Assembly (NCBI RefSeq): GCF_964355755.1
Contig: NC_092676.1
Coordinates: forward strand, 29,461,871-29,525,870
Direction: 5' to 3'
Length of the DNA: 64,000 bases
Source of the DNA: Antedon mediterranea
Taxonomy: Eukaryota; Echinodermata; Crinoidea; Comatulida; Antedonidae
Shown here: piece by piece, positions 43,901 to 49,086 of the stretch
Numbering within the stretch: the stretch's first letter is position 1
How the letters are laid out: the number at the start of each line of letters is the position of its first letter
Made by a program: the position numbers and the translations under genes
Notes under the pieces: model-generated
The model's input: the letters and a program-made list of their open reading frames with translations, nothing else
The model's database searches: none
What the model was told of the DNA's origin: nothing

Positions 43901-45945
43901 TGGTTTTTTATTTATTTAGTTGTGTTATCCTGGTACTTTACTAGTTTGTGGTATTATTACCGTGATGATGCATAATTATTTTTAAATTTTGGTAAAATCC
44001 GCAGTCACAATGATTCGCCTAATAGTAACAAGTTTGTTGGAGAGACACGCCCCTTGGCGATTGTTGTCTTTGACGACAGTTCTTGTCTCTCCTCAGTGCT
44101 CCCTTTTTATGTTTATGTGTAACATGTTTGTTGGAGAGACACGCCCCTTGGCGATTGTTGTCTTTGACGACAGTTCTTGTCTCTCCTCAGTTCTCCTTTT
44201 TTATGTTTATGTGTAACATGTCTGTTGGAGAGACACGCCCCTTGGCGATTGTTGTCTTTGACGACAGTTCTTGTCTCTCCTCAGTGCTCCCTTTTTATGT
44301 TTATGTGTAACATGTTTGTTGGAGAGACACGCCCCTTGGCGATTGTTGTCTTTGACGACAGTTCTTGTCTCTCCTCAGTTCTCCCTTTTTATGTTTATGT
44401 GTAACATGTTTGTTGGAGAGACACGCCCCTTGGCGATTGTTGTCTTTGACGACAGTTCTTGTCTCTCCTCAGTTCTCCCTTTTTATGTTTATGTGTAACA
44501 TGTTTGTTGGAGAGACACGCCCCTTGGCGATTGTTGTCTTTGACGACAGTTCTTGTCTCTCCTCAGTTCTCCCTTTTTATGTTTATGTGTAACATGTTTG
44601 TTGGAGAGACACGCCCCTTGGCGATTGTTGTCTTTGACGACAGTTCTTGTCTCTCCTCAGTTCTCCTTTTTTATGTTTGGTTTTACTGAAAGGAATAAAT
44701 ATAAATAAATAAACATATTATACTCATGATTATGGTAAAACACATTATCATTTTTATCATTATAAACTTCATATAACTTGATTGAAAATGTTCATCTTGT
44801 TTGAAGATACGTTATTATAAAATTCTATTTTGGAAAACCAAAATTATAGTAACTGAGCACTGAAACAGTCAGTCAGGTCAGTTACTAATTTTGGTTTGTC
44901 AAAATAGAATTTTATAATAATTCATAGCTGTTTAATGTATTGTCTTTCCTCCTTGGTTTTTCCAACCTGAGGCTACTGACTAAATTACTCATGACAACAT
45001 TCTGTGTAGACAATGCATCCACATTGATTTATTTCAACTTTTTCTTTCTTTTTGGCCTTTTACTAAAATATTATACAATGCAACATATATAAAATTCTGT
45101 CTACACTATCAAACTTTATGTGACAAAAAAATGTGATGTGCCCATATATTGACATGCTGATGTCATATCACTACCATATTTGGGCATATCACTACCACAT
45201 TTGGATACATCACACTTTTTTAGCAAACTAGTTCGTTTAAATGAAAAAAATAAATATTTTCCAATTAGTAGTGAGATTGGTATTTGTAGTAGACATAGAA
45301 TAGATATATTTTAAACAAGTAAAGGGAATTATGGAAATATGGTATTTCAATAATAAATATTGTTTTTATTTTGTGTAGAATGCATCAAGAAAGAAACAAA
45401 AACTTGTACGCTTGAGATCTCCCAGTCCTGGTAGCAAGATACCAATAGCAACAAGACTTAAAAAGAACCTATCATCAAATAGCCAATCAAGTACAAGTAC
45501 ATTATCAAAGAACCAATCAACTGCTATTACAAATCTCAATAGCCAATCAGGTGCAAGCACATTGTCAAAGAACCAATCATCTGCTGTTTCAAATCTCAAT
45601 AGCCAAGCAGTTACAAGCACATCATCAGAGAACCAATCAGATGCTAATTTAAATCTGAACAGCCAATCAATGTCAAGGATATCATCAGAGAACCAATCAG
45701 ATGCCATATGTTTGAATACTAACCAATCTAACAATACTGAAATCCAGGGTTTACCATACACATTCCAAAATGAAGTAAATACTTTTGAAACTGGACAAAC
45801 TGAAAATGATATGAAGTTTGAAGAAAAGAAAATTGAAAATGAACATTCAAGAAAGTTGCTAACGTCACGTGAGAAGATAAACAAAGCCGAGCAGCTTTTA
45901 AAACAACTGCAACAAGACTTGTTCAAGGCAAAAGTCAAATCATAA
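15046..45945 (+). CDS. CEP97: Centrosomal protein CEP97 (LRR + IQ), greatly extended
   Basis: Fifteen coding exons: 15046-15195, 15549-15707, 16701-16802, 25155-25268, 25880-25959, 26414-26497, 28786-28900, 29735-30035, 30225-31041, 31612-31687, 33103-33270, 33581-34921, 35240-35454, 36519-38361, 45379-45945. All junctions are GT-AG and phases agree, giving 6132 nt and 2043 aa. Order: LRRs (about 20-210), the CEP97 signature [14 protein letters not shown] (about 230), IQ motif (about 595-612), coiled coil (about 640-740), Ser/Thr/Lys-rich region (740-1169), fibronectin III (about 1172-1262), acidic region with 19 copies of GETLQKLE (1420-1572), and a basic Ser-rich tail ending in a short coiled coil. 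Vertebrate CEP97 partners CP110 to cap the mother centriole and suppress cilium assembly. Human CEP97 is about 865 aa and, as far as I know, lacks FN3. The orthology rests on the N-terminal half; that the later exons belong to the same transcript is inferred from phase and from the lack of a stop or polyA signal. Confidence 0.9.
15726..16597 (+). repeat. 21-bp minisatellite in CEP97 intron 2, with higher-order blocks
   Basis: The unit TGTACAAAATATCCAAATAA plus G repeats about 40 times. A variant unit (TATTCAAAATAACAATATAA then TGG) recurs at about 15778, 15950 and 16308, marking duplicated multi-unit blocks. Because 21 is a multiple of 3, all frames stay open on both strands; the resulting frames are not genes. 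Confidence 0.95.
17283..17400 (+). mobile_element. tRNA-derived SINE
   Basis: TAGCTTGCTGGTTAACATGC resembles a polymerase III box A region, and CAGGGTTCAATCCTGA is a clear box B. The acceptor arm does not pair, so it is not a working tRNA gene. Confidence 0.6.
18475..20706 (+). repeat. 51-bp minisatellite, ~44 units, with a higher-order duplication
   Basis: The unit is GTTCTATACAGGCTAAGCAG, ATCCATGTTCACACACACTA, GAGTTAATTCT. Sub-variants (ACTACACACT, ACACATTAG, ACAAACACT) occur in the same order over six units at about 19277-19590 and 20404-20706, showing a recent block duplication of about 300 bp. The length is divisible by three, so long open frames appear on both strands. They lie inside an intron and are not genes. 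Confidence 0.97.
20834..20935 (+). repeat. 13-bp tandem repeat, ~8 copies
   Basis: GACCTTAGCTACT repeats with almost no variation. Confidence 0.95.
21647..21840. mobile_element. Degraded AGCTCTGTCTACAC-family MITE
   Basis: Internal words ACTTTATGTGACAAAAAATG, GATGATGTCATATCACTAC and CATATTTGGGCACATCACAC match the intact copy at 26125-26270, and the end GAGAGTGTAGACAAAGCTT is a mutated terminal repeat. Confidence 0.7.
23936..24120 (+). repeat. Dispersed repeat shared with 42829-43060
   Basis: GTAGCCACCATTACGGTTGG, AAGGTTTCAACCTGACCACT and TTTTTCACAGAGGCCTTTGA, followed by GAGATTGTTCCCTTTTCTTG, recur at 42829-43060 in the same orientation. The second copy begins GTAGCCACC and ends GTGGCTACA, suggesting short inverted termini. 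Confidence 0.75.
25318..25385 (+). mobile_element. tRNA-like SINE fragment
   Basis: GGGCTGTCCTAGTAAGCTTT then TGGTTCAAATCCGGTC resembles the box A to box B part of a tRNA-derived SINE. Only about 70 bp is recognisable. Confidence 0.45.
26125..26270. mobile_element. MITE (AGCTCTGTCTACAC family) with TTA target duplication
   Basis: AGCTCTGTCTACACTATCAA at the left and TTTGATAGTGTAGACAGAGCT at the right form inverted termini. TTA flanks both sides (26122-26124 and 26271-26273), the 3-bp duplication typical of PIF/Harbinger elements. The interior contains two mirrored copies of a CATATTTGGGCACATCACA-like segment. Confidence 0.85.
27721..28036 (+). repeat. 158-bp direct tandem duplication
   Basis: TCTCTTGAAAACTGGAAGCT starts both copies (27721 and 27879), and both end with AATATTAACAACCAATT. 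They differ by about one base, so the duplication is recent. Confidence 0.95.
28610..28735. mobile_element. Truncated MITE (AGCTCTGTCTACAC family)
   Basis: The left end AGCTCTGTCTACACTATCAA and the interior are well kept. The right end stops at CAAACTAGTTTGA and lacks the terminal AGTGTAGACAGAGCT, about 50 bp before CEP97 exon 7. Confidence 0.8.
29735..31041 (+). CDS. CEP97: CEP97 exons 8-9: linker and IQ motif
   Basis: Exon 8 (29735-30035) begins [20 protein letters not shown], matching the segment that follows the LRR cap in vertebrate CEP97, then turns Ser/Pro-rich. Exon 9 (30225-31041) is poorly conserved until [17 protein letters not shown], a calmodulin-binding IQ motif. It then runs into the amphipathic helix [17 protein letters not shown], which matches the vertebrate residues after the IQ. 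The exon joins supply split codons for Asp (exon 8/9) and Arg (exon 9/10). Confidence 0.9.
31424..31530 (+). mobile_element. Possible tRNA-like SINE
   Basis: AGCTCGGTGGTCTAGAGGTA has the look of a box A region, and GTGTGAGTCCCACCC follows at roughly box B distance but is degenerate. Confidence 0.4.
31612..33270 (+). CDS. CEP97: CEP97 exons 10-11: coiled-coil segment
   Basis: Exon 10 (31612-31687) is Lys/Glu-rich ([13 protein letters not shown]). Exon 11 (33103-33270) contains [20 protein letters not shown], which aligns with the vertebrate stretch where VRSLQVWQQTVDQRL is found. It is the last part with clear similarity to vertebrate CEP97. The intron between them carries a MITE copy at 31820-31963 and otherwise nothing I recognise. 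Confidence 0.85.
31820..31963. mobile_element. Harbinger-like MITE copy (GGTTCCCACTAG family)
   Basis: Ends CATGGTTCCCACTAAAG and CTAGTGGGAACCGAGCTTTAA enclose the usual GACCAATCACAAGCG / CACTTGTTATTGGTC central inverted repeat. Confidence 0.8.
33581..34921 (+). CDS. CEP97: CEP97 exon 12: Ser/Thr/Lys-rich low-complexity region
   Basis: 447 codons, phase 0 at both ends. It begins with the end of the coiled coil ([15 protein letters not shown]) and continues with loosely repeated words such as [28 protein letters not shown] and GTKES. The region is presumably disordered. No domain is recognisable. If the donor at 34922 is not used the frame reads on to a stop at about 35117, which would end the protein before the FN3 domain. 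Confidence 0.85.
35240..36610 (+). CDS. CEP97: CEP97 exons 13-14 (start): fibronectin type III domain
   Basis: Exon 13 (35240-35454) and the start of exon 14 (from 36519) together encode one FN3 sandwich. It begins [12 protein letters not shown], with LQLTWTVP carrying the strand B Trp, CIQGYTLCI the strand C Tyr, then [20 protein letters not shown] and [10 protein letters not shown]. The intron splits the YRF segment in phase 2, a place where FN3 domains are often interrupted. Confidence 0.85.
35485..36185 (-). mobile_element. SINE-type insertions in CEP97 intron 13
   Basis: Two retroposed pieces lie side by side, both minus-strand. At about 35531-35815 a tRNA-like element reads (minus) GGCCTAGCGGTTAAGGCAGG with a box B-like CAAGGGTTCGAGGC. 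At about 35823-36185 a second element has GAGGTTCGAATCCCACTC (box B) and an ATT tail, and is the same family as the plus-strand copy at 40545-40805. The piece at 35485-35575 also recurs inverted at 61815-61905. Confidence 0.7.
36519..38361 (+). CDS. CEP97: CEP97 exon 14: acidic region with GETLQKLE octapeptide repeats
   Basis: After the FN3 remnant the exon is Asp/Glu/Ser-rich. Positions 37057-37512 are 19 tandem 24-bp units coding GETLQKLE, with variants [24 protein letters not shown] and GETLLKLE. The frame is kept in every unit, and substitutions are mostly at first or second codon positions. The remainder (to residue 1855) ends in [11 protein letters not shown], an Arg/Ser motif. The antisense frame through the repeat is a by-product. 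Confidence 0.88.
37057..37512 (+). repeat. 24-bp coding minisatellite (19 units)
   Basis: Unit GGTGAAACTCTTCAGAAGCT AGAA. Nineteen units in perfect register, all within CEP97 exon 14. Translation gives an alternating acidic-hydrophobic-basic octamer that could form a helical or coiled assembly. Confidence 0.97.
39042..39176. mobile_element. MITE (AGCTCTGTCTACAC family)
   Basis: Both termini are present (AGCTCTGTCCACACTA and TAGTGTAGACAGAGCT). The flanks are TGA and TTA, so one copy of the 3-bp target duplication has probably mutated. Confidence 0.8.
39318..39858 (+). repeat. CT-rich ~30-bp minisatellite
   Basis: About 17 units of ACCTTTTCTTACACCTTCCT followed by a variable C-rich stretch. 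The plus strand is almost pure pyrimidine over 500 bp, a composition that can form triplex structures. The frame at 39227-39868 is a by-product. Confidence 0.95.
39926..39931 (-). terminator. PolyA signal of the neurotrophin-like gene
   Basis: AATAAA on the minus strand, about 155 bases beyond the stop codon at 40086. Confidence 0.55.
40086..41555 (-). CDS. Secreted neurotrophin-like factor, nested antisense in CEP97
   Basis: Two coding exons, 41555-40863 and 40280-40086, joined in phase 0 (donor CAG/GTATGT, acceptor TTCATAG), give 295 aa. Residues 1-25 are a signal peptide ([11 protein letters not shown] core). The pro-region has Asn-glycosylation sites (NQT, NAT, NMT, NRT), and a furin-type site NRTKR/SEED cuts after residue 196. 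The mature domain (99 aa) begins near RVCPVIESW, where Trp lies six residues after Cys exactly as in NGF and BDNF. After the intron, [10 protein letters not shown] corresponds to the family block QYFxExKC. Cysteines are 207, 246, 259 and 289, matching NGF Cys15, 58, 80 and 108. The partners Cys68 and Cys110 are missing (the C-terminal CxC is SCKA). Neurotrophins bind Trk and p75-type receptors; Spatzle proteins share the fold. Family membership is a sequence inference; the receptor is unknown. Confidence 0.8.
40545..40805 (+). mobile_element. tRNA-derived SINE inside the neurotrophin-like gene intron
   Basis: GATCAGGGGTTCGAATCCAC is a strong box B. It continues with CCACCCAGGTGTATAAATTG, GCATTATGGGAGTATCCATA and GCGCTCTATAAATCC, then an ATT tail. 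The same family, inverted, is at about 35823-36185. It fills most of the 582-bp intron between the two coding exons. Confidence 0.8.
41571..41590 (-). promoter_or_regulatory. Splice acceptor before the neurotrophin-like start codon
   Basis: On the minus strand, ATGTTTTTTATTCCAG ends at 41571, 15 bases before ATG 41555. It is a strong acceptor and implies an upstream non-coding exon in or beyond the adjacent 37-bp array. Confidence 0.55.
41639..42233 (-). repeat. 37-bp array, each unit carrying a consensus 5' splice site
   Basis: About 16 nearly identical units. On the minus strand each contains CATTACGTAAG/GTAAGTTTAC, a full match to the donor consensus AAG/GTAAGT. The last one before the gene is at 41655/41654, giving an intron of only 84 bases to the acceptor at 41571. 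The second plus-strand unit is short by two bases, one unit has ATG for ACG in the exon side, and one has CCC for CCT. Confidence 0.95.
42829..43060 (+). repeat. Dispersed repeat, second copy
   Basis: Same sequence family as 23936-24120 (AAGGTTTCGACCTGACAACT, AGATTGTTCCCTTTTCTTGC), here with an extra segment in the middle and ending CTCGTGGCTACATC. Confidence 0.7.
43262..43332 (+). repeat. 17-bp tandem repeat
   Basis: Four copies of CAGTTTGTTTTGTCAAA with small changes. Confidence 0.9.
44010..44685 (+). repeat. 94-bp array, 7 units, each with a splice-acceptor-like tract
   Basis: Units contain GTTGGAGAGACACGCCCCTT, GGCGATTGTTGTCTTTGACG and TTCTTGTCTCTCCTCAG. The pyrimidine tract ending in CAG lies in the sense direction of CEP97, about 0.7-1.3 kb upstream of the real last-exon acceptor at 45378. 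The 94-bp length shifts frame each unit, which creates the overlapping 75-residue frames; these are not genes. Confidence 0.95.
44812..44920. mobile_element. Long foldback (43-bp stem, 21-bp loop)
   Basis: TTATTATAAAATTCTATTTT with GGAAAACCAAAATT and GTAACTGA (44812-44856) recurs inverted as TCAGTTACTAATTTTGGTTT with GTCAAAATAGAATTTTATAA (44878-44920), with only a few mismatches. It is probably a small MITE; a hairpin RNA is an alternative. Confidence 0.75.
45093..45233. mobile_element. MITE copy (AGCTCTGTCTACAC family), right end lost
   Basis: Starts ATTCTGTCTACACTATCAAA and keeps the internal GTGATGTGCCCATATATTGA type sequence, stopping at CAAACTAGTTCG. Confidence 0.75.
45379..45945 (+). 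CDS. CEP97: CEP97 exon 15: basic, Ser-rich C-terminal tail
   Basis: Acceptor TTTATTTTGTGTAG, phase 0. It starts [20 protein letters not shown] (basic, SP-rich). A degenerate repeat follows with words such as [15 protein letters not shown] and SSENQSDA (about five units). It ends in [20 protein letters not shown], a short amphipathic helix, before TAA at 45943-45945. Confidence 0.85.
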   Translation, partial: NASRKKQKLVRLRSPSPGSKIPIATRLKKNLSSNSQSSTSTLSKNQSTAITNLNSQSGASTLSKNQSSAVSNLNSQAVTSTSSENQSDANLNLNSQSMSRISSENQSDAICLNTNQSNNTEIQGLPYTFQNEVNTFETGQTENDMKFEEKKIENEHSRKLLTSREKINKAEQLLKQLQQDLFKAKVKS

Positions 45946-46223
45946 AACAAATATGTTTTATACAACAACACCAAAATGACATGATGTCATCAAATCACAT
46001 GATGTCATCATCAAATCACATGATGTCATCATCAAATCACATGATGTCATCAAATGGGATGATGTCATCAGATGGCATGATGTCATCAAAATACTTGCAT
46101 ATCATTTACAGATGTTCAGTGACCATTCCAGAATTACTCCACTATGCTACATTTGTGCTTACATTTTAGTAACTTTTGTAATTTGTATTTATTTTTAGAT
46201 TATTTTATTTATACCTTGCTGTG

Positions 46224-46229
46224 AATAAA
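46224..46229 (+). terminator. Candidate CEP97 polyA signal
   Basis: AATAAA about 280 bases after the CEP97 stop. Another AATAAA lies at 46675-46680. Confidence 0.5.
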
Positions 46230-46807
46230 TTTATATTATTTCTTACATTATCATATTGGACCAATGCAAATTATGATTGAACTTCTAAATATATCTTTTT
46301 TTAACGTTTATTCCAGAATGAGTTTGTTAGGATTTGTTACTGATTAACATTTTGTTTGTTACTCTTGTATAATGAAAAGAATTTATTTTTTAATAAATGT
46401 GTTGTATAAATGTGTTGTATAAATTATATCTATGTATATATGGAATTGTTATCAGATTGTAGGATAAAATGTTAACATTCTAAATATGAAATGCAAGAAA
46501 AATTGGACAAAAATTATAATTTTTTTAATATATTGTTGCAATGATTAGTTTTCTATTTATATTAATGTATGTTTTATAGGACATTTAAATGTAATACAAA
46601 CATAATGTAATACAAACATAATGTAATACAAACATAATGTAATACAAACATGTTAGAAAAACAAGAATGTTATTAATAAAATGTCTTAGTTCAGCACATG
46701 AATATGTGCATGATTTCTCACGTTTATGTTTGTGATTTAACAGTAATTTGTCATCATCTATCATATCATCTGTTTACAAATTTGTCTAAGGAAATCTGTT
46801 TATCCTA

Positions 46808-46945
46808 AAGCTAGCTGTCTACGGCATCAAATTTGTTAGACAAATAAATTGTGATGTGCCCAAATATGGTAGTGACATCATCATGTCCATATTTGGGCAC
46901 ATCACATTTTTTTTGTCAAATAAAGTTTGATAGTGTAGACTTTAA
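46808..46945. mobile_element. Diverged MITE (AGCTCTGTCTACAC family), opposite orientation
   Basis: TAGCTGTCTACGGCATCAAA at one end and TTTGATAGTGTAGAC at the other enclose CCAAATATGGTAGTGACATC and CATATTTGGGCACATCACA. Confidence 0.7.
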
Positions 46946-48997
46946 ATAGAAACAAATGTATATGTATATACCAAGTAAGAAAATTTGTGGAAACATAGAG
47001 ATACAGTATTCACCATACTCAGTACTACTACTTAGGAAATGTCATGGTGGCGTGCCATACTGTAAAATGACATGGTGGCGTACCATATATCATATTTTAC
47101 AAAGTCAAGCACCTTTAAACAAAGTCTTTATTTCCTTGTATTTGTTGATTGTTTCCCGCAACCCAAAACAAACTGTTTGTGGTTTTCTATTGCTGTAATA
47201 CAGTATATCATTTCCGATTTCTATTTCCTTTTGTTGTTTATATTTATTAGTTATTTGTTTCGCTTCTATTCATGTATTGTGCCTTTTTACATATTGTAAA
47301 CTGAACCATACATAGTACTACAGATAATTTAAGTATTAAAACCGGATTACATTAATATTTTAATACCGGAAGATTTCCCAAAACCTAATTCTTTCAATAC
47401 TGAAAAATATGACCACTATTAACTCCAATAGTATTTTGAGAACATTTTGAAATTACAAATATGAAAAAAAAATTCCCCAAACCAGAATCTGAGCCTTGCT
47501 TATCTAACTGATAAAAACAACATGTAATGTGTGCCTTTATATTTTGTTATATAATATTTATGAGTCAAAGTTGATATGTTTATAACAGTTTTTTAAGGTG
47601 TAATATGAACAAGTGATTATATTCCTGCGTAATGATTCATTTCATATGATTACATCACATTTTGTATAAATTAAAATAGCCTATTGAACCTATTCTTTTA
47701 TGTTAGGGCCTACACAAACCATTGTTATCAGGCCTACACAAACCATTGTGAAAGTACCAGAGTTCAAAGGTTAGTTTGTATTGATTGTTATTAAGTGATG
47801 ATACATTAAATGGTATTTATTTAGTAGTTTTTGTTTGTAAAATGCAAGCCTCTCTAAAGTACATTTTAAAAATAGTAGTGATGTATTCAGTTGACAATAA
47901 TAATTTATGATTCAATATACTGCACAATTATTTAATTGTAAATATGGTTTTTTTTTCAGAAGAATAATTGTTATAAATTGGTAATATTTGAATTTATATT
48001 TGATATATTTGTCATATGACAAGTATGAAATATTATTTTCATACTTTTTGTTCACTTTTCATTCAGGTTGAATAAATTGCAGTTGTTGCACATGTTTTCC
48101 ATTAGGCCTACTTTATCACTTTTTCATTTCAGAACTCAAAAACTACAAAATACCTTAAATTAACTACAATACCTTAACTTAAACTAATCCACTCCTACTC
48201 ATGTTTTTACACCCCTGACACCCCCCCCCCCCCCCCCACACACATCCAATTCAGATTCAAACCAAGGACCCATTTAACTATGGACCATGGTCCATATTGC
48301 TGTGAAAAGGTTATAGGGAATTTTCCATCATCCTCAAAATAATATACTTGGATTATTGGCTGGAAAACCCCCAATGTATTATTACGACCAAGTTAAGTTC
48401 AAGTCTGTATCTGTTTCTACGCATTCATAATACACACACCAAAGGACGCACAGGATATTGCGAAATATTAGTGGATCTTACTGGAACAGTAGGTTATATT
48501 TTTTCTAGAATTGTTGTACGATATTTAAGAATTAATATACTTTTTATTTATATTATATTTTGTTTTAAAATATTTATTATAGTATATTTATTTGACAAAA
48601 TACCACTAAAATGAAAAAAGGACTGCAATATTCGTTACTACAATAATTATAGTGTATTAATTTATTGTCCAAAGATGTATTATAATATACTTCATGAAAT
48701 ACTGTATGTCATTTATGTAACATAACAATTAAATACTAAAACAACCACATTACAAGACTACAAAAATAAGCATTTTACAATTTAATCAAATCTAGTAAAT
48801 TAAAGAGAGAAACAATTGCACATAATTCATAAATTTACCTGTCTATGCCACTAAAATGTAGTGTAAATTTCGTTCTATAAAATGTTATATTTCATCATCG
48901 TAAAGATACAATTTAGTCCAGATATAATGTGTAAATATACAATATTTGAATTAACACCTTAGAAGCAGTAAAATCAATAATTTATTCATAAAACTTA

Positions 48998-49003
48998 TTT
49001 ATT
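48998..49003 (-). terminator. PolyA signal of the FAAH2-like gene
   Basis: AATAAA on the minus strand, 84 bases past the stop. A second lies at 48981-48986. Confidence 0.6.
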
Positions 49004-49086
49004 CCCAAAAATGTAAACATTAAAAAATAATTTTGTTTAAGGTGTTTCCCAGGAAAGAGGTATATAAGAATCCATTCATTTGGAGC

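Larger units (their letters stand above)
38362..45378 (+). other. CEP97 intron 14 (7 kb), hosting an antisense gene
   Basis: Contents in order: a MITE (39042-39176), a CT-rich minisatellite (39318-39858), the minus-strand neurotrophin-like gene (40086-41555) with a SINE in its intron (40545-40805), the 37-bp splice-donor array (41639-42233), a dispersed repeat (42829-43060), a 17-bp array (43262-43332), the 94-bp array (44010-44685), a long foldback (44812-44920) and another MITE (45093-45233). I see nothing identifiable in 38370-39035, 42240-42820 or 43340-43985. Confidence 0.75.
45946..49086. other. Intergenic between convergent CEP97 and FAAH2-like genes
   Basis: The CEP97 3' flank has ATGATGTCATCAAATCAC-type short repeats (about 45975-46090), AATAAA at 46224-46229, an AAACATAATGTAATAC minisatellite (46590-46650), a MITE-like copy (about 46808-46945) and a 17-base C run (48221-48237). 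I see nothing identifiable in 46960-48200 or 48240-48975. No convincing gene is present. Confidence 0.65.

Noticed and set aside
43989-44689. Series of 75-76-residue frames with [19 protein letters not shown]
   Set aside because: They recur every 94 bp because the repeat shifts frame by one each unit; repeat by-products.
45972-46169. Frame of MMSSSNHMMSS
   Set aside because: ATGATGTCATCA simple repeat in the CEP97 3' UTR.
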